A stretch of 64,000 nt of DNA from assembly GCF_963678635.1 (NCBI RefSeq), contig NC_087069.1, positions 496,001-560,000 on the forward strand. Reading direction: 5' to 3'. A program made the position numbers and the translations under genes. Below, in pieces: positions 22,320-32,261 of this stretch (positions are counted from its first letter, which is position 1; every line of letters starts with the position of its first letter). Source of the DNA: Symsagittifera roscoffensis (Eukaryota > Xenacoelomorpha > Acoela > Convolutidae). Below the pieces are notes generated by a model. It saw only the letters and a list, made by a program, of their open reading frames with translations. It did no database searches and had not been told where the DNA came from.

Positions 22320-25300
22320 GTATCTCTTCCAACATAGTATTCCAAAAGCCCGGAACAATTTCAGCAAAAACCCAAGAACTACTCAATTTTTTCATGCTGA
22401 ACAATTTTGCAAAAAATACTGATTTTTCACTCCCTTCCCTCTCCACGTTTAAAGTTTTTGTTTTTCTGACTTTGAACACATTTGAATTTCAAGTTGTAAA
22501 AACTATTTTTACTTTGTCATAATGCAATCAAATTTTGCATGGTTAACAAACTAACTATTGTGAACAGATCTGTTCTTCATACATTACATCGTGAAATCAC
22601 GCATTTAGCCATTATAACATGATAAGTGGTTATGAAAATGGAAAAAATGAAATGAAAGGAAAACGTTATGATATAAGGTATGAAGGCTCTTTTCCAGTTC
22701 CCCCCTTTTCAAAATACCGAGTTTTATGTTTATTTTACGTGTTATAACGGCTAAATGCGTGATGTTATGCTGTAAAGTATGAAAAACAAATCTGCTCACA
22801 GTTGTCGATTTGTTCACCACGCCAATTTTCATTGCATTATGACAACGTTAAAACAAGCTTTTCAAAATTGAATTTGAAAGGGGGGGAACTGGAAAAGAGA
22901 CGGTATGAGGAACAAAATTGTTCACAACTGTTAGGTTGTTCACCATGCAAACTTCACTTCATTACGTGGAAAACAAGACTGCAGATTTTTATTGCATCAA
23001 TTATTAGGCTCTTTTTTCCTCTTCCCTCACCTGCAAATTTTTACTCCCTAAATTTCAGGGGCGGATCTAGGATTTTCCCGAGGGAGGGGGCGGATTTTGA
23101 CAAAATTTTCGAAAAAATTTCGTCGACTTTGTTCTTTTTTTAGGTCGAGCAAAGTGAACTTCCGAGCTCTCCCAAAGCACTGAAAAGACCCTGTTTTAGT
23201 AACATTTTCTGCGTCGCAGACAAAAATTTGTAGTATAGGCCAAAAAAGCGTTTTCACCCGCATTTAAGAAAAATCAAAACAAATCGATCATGATGGATTT
23301 TTGTGGTCGTCTAAATAGTTTTAAAAAAAAATCGATTTCCATGTTACGTTCAGACAACAAAATTGGACTAAAAATGGATTTAAATCCATTTTTCCTCACC
23401 AAAACAAAATGCATTATAATTCGTTTGGAATCCTTTATAATGGATTTTATAATAAGTAGGAAATCACATTAAAATGGATTTTTTTTCCAATTTATTTTTG
23501 TTTCGCGCGTCGAGCAAAACTTTGCAAGATTTTCTGCATTTATCAAGTGAGTATTGCGAAAATTTTGCAAATCGAATGTACGGCCTAGTCCACTTCTAAA
23601 ACTAAACTCAAATTGCAAAAAGATTCCGTTAAGCCACCCCCTCCCCACTCCCACCCTAACGATTGCCACTTTGCCCCCCTTCAATCCCCCTAACATTTGC
23701 CTCTTTCCTCCCCTCCCTTCCTCATACTTTACAGCGTAACATCACGCGGCTCTTTTCAGTCCCCCTTATAAAATAATGTTTGGTTTAGGTGTTAATACGT
23801 CTAAATGCGTGATGTTATGCTGTAAAGTATGAAGAACAAATAGACAAATCTGTTCAAAATTGTCGATTTGTTCACCACGCCAAATTTAATTGCATTATGA
23901 CAGCGTTAAATAGACTTTTCAAAATTGAATTTTAAAGGGGGGAAACTGGAAAAGAGCCTATCACACTTTTAGCCGTAATAACACGTAAAACAAATAAAAC
24001 ACTCGGTATTGTGAAATGGAGGAACTGAAAAGAGCCGAAGGACTAGTCCACCTTCAACTTTACCCACCTCCCTAATATTTCTAATGATTTCACAAAATTG
24101 ATGAAAGAAACAAAGTTCAGTTTTTGAGTAACATAAAAAGTAAAAAGTAAAGAAAACATCAAATATCAAATATCAGTGTCCACAAATGTGAAAAATAGGC
24201 TCTTTTTCCTTTCCCCCCACCTCACATATACATCAATTTTATGTTGTAACGAGGAGTTTTACAAGGTTAAGTATAAAGGCCAAATATGTTTGTCATAGCC
24301 TAATTAGTCCGCATATCAATTTTTGTAACAATCCGATGATGTGAACAAAATTTTATTATTAAAATTTCGCTGGTGGGGGGGAAAAGGAAAAAGAGCCAAA
24401 AAATAGATTATAAAGGATGAAAAAAGGATTTTGTTGCCTCGAAAAATAGTTATATTATAATCCATTTTTATTCATGGAACTCCAATGCGGGTAGGCACTT
24501 TTTGCAAAACTTTGACCAAAAAATCGCGTTTTCTGGCGCGCGGTCCCCCCTCAAAATTAGTATATATTGGCGCCCAAGGCGCCTTTAGAAAATTTTTAGG
24601 GTCCACCACCAACTCAAAACAGTACAAAGAGGGGACCCTTTGGGTCGGCAGGGGGTCGAATCCCTGAGGGGTGACATCTCCCCCCCCCCTAAACCGTCCC
24701 TGTTAAATTTGTTAACCACATTGTCCGATTTTTATCAAAATTGACAGACAGAGTATTGACGCCATGACAAACATATTTGTTCTTGGCTCTTTTCCAGTTT
24801 CCCCCCTTCAAATTCATTTTTGAAAACTTTATTTAACGTTGTCATAATGCAATGAAAACTGGCATGGTGAACAAATTGACAATTATGAACAGATTTGTTC
24901 TTCTTACTTTACTGCGTAACATCACGCATTTAGCCGTAATAACACGTAAAACTAACATAAAAATCGATATTTCAAAAGGTGGGGAAAAGTGGAAAAGAGC
25001 CTTGGTCTTCATACTTAACCTCATAAAACCACTCGTTACACTAAAAAATTGAAGCACGTGTAAGGTGTGGGGAAAAGAAAAAAGAACCGATTATGATTTT
25101 CGAATGAAAAATTTTCAAAATAACTAAGTTGCTTTCTTTCGTATATTAGAGGAACCACCAGCAAAGAATGCTTTTGGGTTCAAGAATTAGAGATAATGAT
25201 TTTTGATGTCTATCAATGGGTAGTTTGGCTCTTTGTCCTTTTCCCCACACCCCACAAAAGCATCGTTGTAACGAATGGTTAACATATGGTTTACAAGGTA

Positions 25301-25597
25301 AATTAATAAGACCAAATTTGTTTGTCATAGCGGACAATGTGAACAAGTTCACTAGTAACTATTCTCAGGAGGGCGGGAGGAGAAAGAGCCGGTAGTTTTC
25401 TCAGCAGTCTTTTAAATTGAATTCGAGCGGAAGAGAACACTTCTTTTGCAGCTATGGATTGTGGCGCAGGCGAAGAATGCAATGCCAGGCACAACTGTGC
25501 GCCTAGACGCTGCAGCCCCTCTGGTTCTAGGTATATATGTGGATCAGGAGCCTTTTGCGACCCTAACTCTTACTTGTGCAAGGCCATGATCGAATGA
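22190..25597 (+). CDS. secreted cysteine-rich peptide precursor (two exons)
   Basis: Coding exons are 22190-22319 and 25452-25597, joined in compatible phase (one base plus two bases of a codon) over a 3,132-bp GT...AG intron. The 91-residue product has a typical signal peptide (residues 1 to about 24; hydrophobic core LVGLTAVCIALFGQLCL) and a short acidic, His-rich propeptide ending in Lys-Arg at 37-38, a dibasic processing site. The predicted mature part is 53 residues with eight cysteines spaced C-x5-C-x5-C-x5-C-x4-C-x8-C-x5-C-x6-C, enough for four disulfides. An AG with a pyrimidine-rich tract six bases before the ATG suggests a 5' UTR intron. Such precursors serve as antimicrobial peptides, protease inhibitors, signalling peptides or venom components; nothing here decides which. 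No family is recognised. Confidence 0.7.
22497..22618 (+). mobile_element. diverged MITE-B interior fragment
   Basis: Matches the B interior phrase by phrase (GTCATAATGCAAT, GAACAGATCTGTTCTTCATAC, CACGCATTTAGCCATTATAACA) but has no intact termini. It is an old copy inside the peptide-gene intron. Confidence 0.45.
22685..22901 (+). mobile_element. MITE-B4
   Basis: 217 bp, with flanks GGTATGAA (22677-22684) and GGTATGAG (22902-22909). The right terminus ends GAGAC rather than GAGCC, one base off the family end. It lies in the peptide-gene intron. Confidence 0.8.
23748..23958 (+). mobile_element. MITE-B5, inserted into another B copy
   Basis: 211 bp with B-type ends (left end GGCTCTTTTCAG shortened by one C). 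Flanks CATCACGC and TATCACAC match at six of eight. The sequences outside are themselves B interior (TACTTTACAGCGTAACATCACG to the left, ATCACACTTTTAGCCGTAATAACACG to the right), ending in AGAGCC at 24036. So B5 entered an older B copy. Confidence 0.7.
24198..24397 (+). mobile_element. MITE-A4
   Basis: 200 bp with full A-family ends. Outside octamers are GAAAAATA and AAAAAATA. It lies inside the hAT-like element. Confidence 0.8.
24785..25001 (+). mobile_element. MITE-B6
   Basis: 217 bp with B-family ends, flanks TTGTTCTT (24777-24784) and TTGGTCTT (25002-25009). Inserted inside MITE-A5, in its TTTGGTCTTCATACT phrase. Confidence 0.8.
25227..25390 (+). mobile_element. MITE-A6 (shortened)
   Basis: 164 bp, left end GGCTCTTTGTCCTTTTCCCC, right end GGGAGGAGAAAGAGCC, with a perfect duplication GGTAGTTT (25219-25226 and 25391-25398). 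Lies just upstream of the 3' splice site of the peptide gene. Confidence 0.8.
25452..25597 (+). CDS. cysteine-rich peptide, exon 2 (mature region)
   Basis: The acceptor CTTCTTTTGCAG ends at 25451. The frame runs 47 codons with seven cysteines (including CGAGEEC and CGSGAFC) to TGA at 25595-25597. MITE-A6 ends only about 60 bp upstream, so it lies at or next to the branch-point region of this acceptor. No clear AATAAA is seen just downstream. Confidence 0.7.
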
Positions 25598-25691
25598 AAA
25601 GCTAAGGAAACCAACCAAGTGAAAAACAAAACAAAAATAGAAAAAATCGAAAACCCACTGCTGTTTTTCATGTTCTTGTTTTAGTTTGTTT

Positions 25692-26830
25692 TTGTTCCGA
25701 CTTTCGATACGAAAGTAACGGAATATTTGTGCTCGGGGTGGGTTTTTTTTCTTCAGACAAATTTTGCCTTTTTTGCGTAAGCGGAGATTTAATCCGTCTT
25801 AAAATCGTTCCAAATTGGTTGAAAGAAGCTTATTTGCCGTAATTGATTTGTTACAAGGAGCGATATCTATCTTTTTGTTCTTTATATGGCGCGTGGGGAG
25901 ATGATTTCCATAAAAAAATTTCAAATTTTAGAAAAAAAATTTTAATTTTATATTATTACACTTAATTTTTTGATGTTTTTACTGCTCCATAAAACCTTAA
26001 AAGACAGTCGTAACATTCAGGGCTTCGCCCTGATACGAGCAGTCTTGTATATTTTTATGTTCGAGTTTTTCGTTTCCAAAAAATGGTTCATAAGGCGGAG
26101 GAAAGTGGAAAGTGCTCAAAAATATAAACAAGACTGGTCGTATCAGAGCAAGACCTGAATGTTCCGACTGCTTTTTAAGGTCTATGGAGCAGTAACAACA
26201 TGAAAATAATAAATGTAATATAAAAAAATTAAAATTTTTTTAAAAAATTGAGATTTTTCGTCAAAACATCCCCGACGCCATATTAAGTACAAAGTGATAA
26301 ATTTTGCGCCTATTAAAAAATCAATTATGGCATATAAGCTTCATTGAACTAATTTGAAACGATTTGTAAGACGGATTAAGTCTCGCTAAAGCGTTAATAG
26401 CGCGAAACGTATCGCGCATTAATTGTCCCGAATTGGCCAAATGTTAATCTTTAAACGGCTCTTTTCCAGTTCCCCTCTTTCAAAATACCGAGTTTTATCT
26501 TTGTTTTACGAGTTATTACGGCTAAATGCGTGATGTTACGCTGTTGTCGATTTAATCACGACGCCAAATTTCATTGCATAATGACAACGTTAAATAAGCT
26601 TTTCAAAATTGAATTTGAAAGGGTGGAGAAACTGGAAAAGAGCCCTCTAATCCCCCATAACTTTACAAAAAACGAGCAGAGGTCAAAAATCTTTCCAAAT
26701 TTAAGCTCAAGACAACAATAGTTTTTGAATGATATTTAAAAAAATTCAGTCAAATGCAGCAATTTAAAAAGTCAAAACTTGTCTAAAGAAAACTAATATT
26801 CCCTTACTTTCGTTACGAAAGTCGGAACAA
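25692..26830. mobile_element. long-terminal-inverted-repeat element (family C)
   Basis: Begins TTGTTCCGACTTTCG and ends with its complement (CGAAAGTCGGAACAA). The inverted arms extend, with gaps, for several hundred bases: AGACAAATTTTGCCTTTTT on the left pairs with the AAAAAGTCAAAACTTGTCT region on the right, and the GCGTAAGCGGAGATTTAATC phrase near 25770 pairs with the one near 26385. Subterminal CTTTCGTTACGAAAG is a perfect palindrome. The centre holds a CAGGGC-TTC-GCCCTG hairpin. MITE-B7 interrupts the right arm. There is no ORF. Single-arm copies occur at about 20065-20300, 27280-27545 and 27920-27990. The class is unassigned and no target duplication is clear. Confidence 0.6.
26457..26644 (+). 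mobile_element. MITE-B7
   Basis: 188 bp, B-family ends (GGCTCTTTTCCAG and CTGGAAAAGAGCC), flanking octamers CTTTAAAC and CTCTAATC (six of eight). A related sequence without the insertion is seen at about 27345-27365 (TTTTTAAACCCCTATAACTTTAC). Nested in the family C element. Confidence 0.75.
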
Positions 26831-28040
26831 TATCAAAAAAAAACGTGGGTACAATAGTTTTGAAAGTGCCCCAGTTGAACACAAAATGCTATCCTGTTTG
26901 CGAAGCTAAGGAAAACCGTGGAATTCCTAGCAGTAACCATCTAGTAAACCTGCCAGGAAAACTGAAGATTTTCTAATTTTTTATAAATGAATTCTATTTG
27001 TTTGACTGGTATTCGAACTGTATTTATAATTGTATTTGAACTGTGATCAACCTGGTATATGATAAGTTTTGATCACTCTAGTTTTGCACGCGCTGGATCG
27101 AAATTCAATGAGTTTCGACCGGGCTAGAAACTTGTTTCAAAAAAGCTCGCCTTGTTTTGAAAGCGAAAACGCCACATAAAATATGAAGAGATCAACTTCA
27201 TTCCTAGTAAAGTAGCATTTATGACAAACTGCCTGCCTGCTTCAAACGATTTAGAACGATTTGGAAAGACAGATTGAATCTCCGCTTACGCGTTCATAGC
27301 GCGCAATATATCGTGAGTTAATTGTACCATATTGGCCAAAATGGCAATTTTTAAACCCCTATAACTTTACGAAAAATGATCACAGGTAAAATATCTTTTT
27401 GAGTTTAAGCTCAGGGCAACAAAATTTTGCGTTATACTTGAAAATTCTGCCAAAATGGCTAGTTGAAATGTCGAAACTTGTGTGAAGAAAAAATATCCCG
27501 AGCACAAATATTTTCTTACTTTCGTTACGATAGTCAGAACAAAAATCGATAAAACTCTTTAAATGATTTTTGAATGTTACAGAACGTAAGTTTTGCGTTG
27601 TAATGACCATAATTTTTTTTCTTAATTGCAATGAGCTGACAGGTACTTTAATAAGCGCGCGCCAATCGTTCAGCGAGTGAGGTTACACCTCTGAGCCTCA
27701 GTTGGTCACTTTTTTGTATAAAATGGAAGGATCAACAGTATCAAAATGTTTTGGAGTACAAAACAGCCAATTCATGTTTTATCCTTCTATAAGTTACCGT
27801 ATAAAGTCTGCTTTTTGAAAAATTGCTTGACCACATGAATGATTTTGCAATATCAAAACTGAAGGCAAGAAAGTGAAAAGTTTTTGATGTTGGGTGATCA
27901 TTTTTCACCGATGATGGGTGACGAATTTTGTCTGAAGAAAAAATACCCCGAACAGAAAATATTCCGTTACTTTCGTTACAAAAGTCAGAACAAAAATCAA
28001 TAAAACTCTTTAGTTGATTTTTGAATGTTATGGAACGCAA
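26831..28040. repeat. further family C arms, otherwise unassigned
   Basis: 27240-27545 repeats the family C right arm (ATTGAATCTCCGCTTACGCG, CCCCTATAACTTTACG, TTAAGCTCAGGGCAACAA, TTCGTTACGATAGTCAGAACA). 27915-27995 repeats its outermost part (TTTTGTCTGAAGAAAAAATA, TTCGTTACAAAAGTCAGAAC). Both lie in the same orientation. The rest of the stretch shows nothing recognisable. Confidence 0.5.
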
Positions 28041-28499
28041 TTTTTCATTGGTTCAATTTTTTCAAGTTAGTGTGGTTTTTGTTTGTGCTGTAATGAACAA
28101 AAATTACTCAAATGCGTATCAGTTAGTAAATTAATCAAAATCGATACATGATGTCTTCAAAAAGTTATCAACGAACAAACAAACTGAAACGAAACAAAAA
28201 AAAGTATATTAATGTTTTGCACAAGCTGTTTTTTTTTGTTGAAACTTTCGGTTGCCAAAAAACGCTTAGCGAAGCTTCTAAACGTAGTTTTCGCTTGGTA
28301 AAATCAAGTTATTTTAGTCTAACTGATCAATTTCCAGATAAAAAAAAAATATTTACAATAACGCTTCACCCACTAGGACAAACTAAAACTGAAAATAGTC
28401 AATCTGGTTTTTCTCGACACTGAAACAAAATAATCACCATTTTATTGACGTTCTAAGGACGACTTAAGCTGCTGGATTATGATATATAACTCGACTTTC

Positions 28500-29480
28500 A
28501 AATTTTCGCAGGCTAATTCGCTCTGAAACACCTTGATATGTTTAAGTTTTGTCTTTTGAATATCTTTCTAAGAAAAATTAAGCTTTTTGCGAATAGATTT
28601 GCTCTAGAAAACATTTTGAAATACTTTAAAATTAAGTTTACGATGAACTTGCACAGGAAAATTTGAATTTTTCGCAATTTGATTCTTTTTACGAAATAAA
28701 TTGACATACTTCGAGGTTTCATCGCTTGAATAGCTTGCTTGGAGAAATTTAAAACTTCCGCGTACTAATCAGTCTGAAATACTTTCACAGCTAGAACAGC
28801 TTGCTTAGGAAAAACCTGAGCTTTTTTGTGCCCGAATCGCTGTAATTTTATCTCAAAAACTTTTAAAATTAAATCGCTTGATTAATTTGCGAAGGAAAAT
28901 TTGAATCTTTTGCTAACTGATTCGCTCTATGAAGCAACTTGAGAATTTTTGAAAGTCATTGCTTGAAAAGATCGCTTAGTATTTATTTGTTTCATTAGCT
29001 AGCTTTTAAAATACTTTAACTTTTGCATGCCGATTCGTTCTATGACACAACTTGAAGGTTCGAAGTTAAATCGATTAAAAAAACTTAAGTTTTATGCGAA
29101 CCAAAACTGAAATCTTTTGTATTTTCTCGCTTGCTTGGTAAAATAAATTTTCGCAAAAATTTCGCTATAACAACAAAATTGGAATACTCCAAGGCCTTTA
29201 GCTTGAATAGCTGGCTTCAAAAAACAAACTTTGAAACAATTAGTTCTATGAAATAACTTGAAATACTTCTCGTGAATAATTATTGAAATAAAATTGAATT
29301 AAATGCTTCTCTTGAAGTTTTGTCTCTTGAATATCGTCCTATTTTTATCGAACTGTTTCGCTCTTTGGAACAATTTGAAATAACTTAATGTTTCATATCT
29401 TGCTTAAGAAACGTCAATTTTGGGAACTGATTCAGTCGATGAATTTTTCAATCAAGATCAGAAAAACTTTTTTTGCGAGC
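28500..29480. repeat. degenerate tandem array, period about 80 bp
   Basis: The phrases (GA)TTCGCTCTRTGAAAYAACTTGA, then TGCTTGAATAGCTTGCTTAGGAAAAA, then TTTTGCGAACTGA recur at intervals of roughly 75-90 bp, for example the TTCGCTCT-type phrase at about 28517, 28598, 28678, 28766, 28844, 28920, 29034 and further. Units differ at many positions, so this is an old array and not a recent satellite. No coding function is evident. Confidence 0.6.
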
Positions 29481-31749
29481 AGATTGATTAATGAAGACGG
29501 GTTTACTAGTTTTATTTATATGCAAGACATTGTTTTTATCTAGACATATTTAAAAATTGACAAAAGAATGCTTATTTTCACAAAAATAAGGCTCCAACAA
29601 AGATTATAAAAAAAAAGATCAAATCTCTTCGTTAGCCAGAATATTGCAGCTTTAGTAGCCCAGGTTTAATGTGTTCACTTAATATATGAAAATTATCAAG
29701 TAAATTGTGATTTATAAAAATAGGTTTTCAAACTTTTTTTCAAATATACACTGAGCTACAGTAAAGAAGTGGAGACTTGATTTCAACACGAATGAACGAT
29801 TTTTTTTCGGATTTTGTAGTTTTCTCCACAACTAATTAAGATATGCTGAGAAAACGACAAACATGTGAAAGAAAAAAATTGTTCATTAGCTAGTTAAAAT
29901 CAAGTGTCTACTTATAAGTGTAGGAAGTGCTGTTTCAGCTTTTTTTGATTAGGAAAACTTATTATTCATTTCCTCCTAAATAAGCTTGTTGGGCCTAAAA
30001 ATTAATGTAGGCACAGGCCACAGGAAGACTGAAATGTTGAGTTTAAAATAACGCGTTACTATCGCATGAATTTTTAAGCTTGATCAAAAAGATCTTGTTT
30101 TTAAATGTGGAAGAATATTTTTGCTACATTAGTAAAAATTTTTGCATAATTGTTCATTGATCTTTATAATTGAAAAATCATGGAATACGCTAGCTGACTA
30201 ATTTTAAAAGCAGAAAACAAGGCCATTTATTTTCATGATTTGCATCGGTAATTAGATCTCAACTTGGAATTTTACTTCAGAAAAATGGAGAACTGACTTT
30301 GTAAGTAAGAATGTAAATTAAAGTAAACAACATCTACAATTGTTTTATTTGAAAGAATCAACTAACAAGCTTTCTTGGAATCGCCATCAGCATGGAACTC
30401 TTTTTACTCACTGCAATTCGAAAATTAAAATTCAATAGTACCAAAAATCAAATTTGATAGCAACCAGAGTTCCGTGACTGCCGAAGACACCTAAGACATT
30501 ATAATATCAAATTTTATAATAAACCGACTTTAGAAAACGAGATTGTGTCCACTTTCAGCAAACATAACTAAAACCGTTTATGTTAGAAAGCAAAGTTTCA
30601 AAAAGTATATTTTATTAATTTCGGGATTATTAGTTAAGTTTGCTGAGCCGCGACAAAAAAATGATGTAATTAATTAATTCCATTTAGTAAGACTGAATTT
30701 GGAAGATATTTAACATGGGCAATGCATATGATCAACATATGCTAAACTATTTAGCAATCAACTCTTTTTTAAATTTGTTTCACGGTAGATCAAACAAAAG
30801 GTGCTCTAATATTTAAGATTTACGTGGATATTTGAGTAAATTTCCTTGAAAAATTGCAACTATTATGCTCAAGGAGGCTAAAATGCGTTGAAATAGGAGC
30901 ACTTTCCATACCTTTTCAAAATGACCGTGAAATCAAAAACGGAGCCATCTTGCATAAGCTGCTGTGAAAAGAAGACTGCATGTTTCTAGATAATAACTAG
31001 CACAAGATGACTGAAACGAAATGCAACTGAAAATGTTAGAAGCGAGCGTAACGAGGAGTGCAGAACATAATAACAGCCCAAAATACTTCCTTTTTAATCA
31101 ATACCTCATAATTAGAGAAGCAATAAATGGGCTCCTCTTACTTATATGGCCCAAAATGATGTTAATCAATAATCCCATTTAAAAAAACTAAATATTCCAT
31201 AAGTATATTGTGTAAATATTTGATTTTAACCAATCAGGTGCAATAAATTCTCACTTAATTTTTCCCAACTTCTATTTTCGGCCGTTTAAGTAAAGTCCCA
31301 ATAAATGCGTCGGTCCTTAGTTTTTTCAAAATTTCATTTTAGGAACAAATCGATTCACTATCTAAGCATGGACCGACAACAATTACACCTGACGTTTTGA
31401 ACGCTTCTAGTGGGATATCGATTGCATTCAATTTTCCCACGTACAAAACTGCCGGCTTAATGACAAAAAAACTCCCATAATTCGAATGAGTTAATTTATA
31501 CTGAAGCTCTGTTATCATGGTCAACTATTTACTTATTATAATTGGATTTGAAATGTCAAGTAACTAATCTAAACCACCTTGATGAAATTGAATACACAAT
31601 AAAATCTAATTCGCCCTTTGACTTTACAGCACAATTAAGGATAAACTGGCGAGGCGCTGGAAAAGGACTAACAACCAATGTGTCCTATTAATGGCAAAAA
31701 TCTGGGTCGCGTTAACTATTACATAACAATTGAATCACGGAGCAAATGA
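29481..31749. other. intergenic, includes likely 3' UTR of the FGFR1OP2-like gene
   Basis: AT-rich with no gene-like ORF. The part next to 31749 probably includes the 3' untranslated region of the minus-strand gene; several TTTATT sequences (AATAAA on the minus strand) occur but none can be chosen as the real polyadenylation signal. Confidence 0.4.
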
Positions 31750-32261
31750 TCATGCAACTCCATTAGGCAGGGGGGCTGCGTCACAATCTGAAGCAGTGAT
31801 TTGAGGCGTAGAAGAAGACGGAGTAGAGGGGGCATTTATGACTGAGGGGATGGGGGCTGAGTTATTGTTGTTGTTATTATTACTTGAATTAATATTAGAA
31901 CTAGTAGTGGTGTTTGCATTATGAAAATCGGGATCGAAACATCCGTTGGTGAGAAGACAGTTGGAGGCTGCTTTGGAGAACTGTTCCACTTCGTCTGCTA
32001 CTGAAGATAGTGTAGAAGATATAGCCAGAGATTCCTCCAGGTCCAGCTCACTGGAGGTCCAGTGGTGTCCTGTGTCGTCCTCGTCCTCCCTATCCGACGT
32101 GCATGGCGTCAAAGTCACAGTCGAAGCATTGGAGCTGGAGTCGCTGTCCGTGTCCGATATGATGTCCGTCTCAGATCCGAATCTGGACTTCGAGATCCCC
32201 CCACTTGACTCCAGATGATGCTGCTGCTGGCTGCGGTGATTAGTTATGTTCAGTCCTGAGT
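31750..32261 (-). CDS. FGFR1OP2-like exon 5 (terminal)
   Basis: After CTCTGTAG the frame reads DSGLNITNHRSQQHHLESSG, then a Ser/Asp-rich part (ETDIISDTDSDSSSNAS) and a second seven-asparagine run near 31861-31890. It ends LPNGVA with TGA at 31752-31750. Phase fits exon 4. The acidic serine clusters look like phosphorylation-prone disorder, which is inference. Confidence 0.7.

Larger units (their letters stand above)
23056..24702 (+). mobile_element. non-autonomous hAT-like element
   Basis: About 1.65 kb, starting CAGGGGCGGATCTAGGATTTT and ending CTAAACCGTCCCTG. The ends are inverted (CAGGGGCGG and CAGGGACGG) and flanked by CTAAATTT (23048-23055) and TTAAATTT (24703-24710), an 8-bp duplication with one mismatch. 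CAGGG termini and 8-bp duplications are hAT hallmarks. No transposase is encoded. It sits inside MITE-A5 and itself hosts MITE-B5 and MITE-A4. Confidence 0.75.
23007..25088 (+). mobile_element. MITE-A5, split by two later insertions
   Basis: The left A end is at 23007 and the right end (GTGTGGGGAAAAGAAAAAAGAACC) at 25088, with octamers AATTATTA and GATTATGA outside. Removing the hAT-like element (23056-24702) and MITE-B6 (24785-25001) leaves about 200 bp of continuous family A sequence (TTGTTAACCACATTGTCCGA, then ATGACAAACATATTTG, then TCTTCATACTTAACCTC). This is the outermost layer of a nest. Confidence 0.75.

Noticed and set aside
22081-22320. Overlapping ORF in another frame at the cysteine-rich peptide exon 1
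   Set aside because: Shadow of the signal-peptide exon; no signal or domain of its own.
28148-28423. 91-codon plus-strand ORF
   Set aside because: Lys/Phe-rich product with no domain, in AT-rich repeat surroundings and without splice or promoter support; likely random.
28500-29480. CRISPR array
   Set aside because: Period about 80 bp with diverged units, no conserved direct repeat with unique spacers, and the context is animal genomic DNA.
31339-31524. 61-codon minus-strand ORF downstream of the FGFR1OP2-like stop
   Set aside because: Looks somewhat protein-like but lies where the 3' UTR is expected and matches no family.
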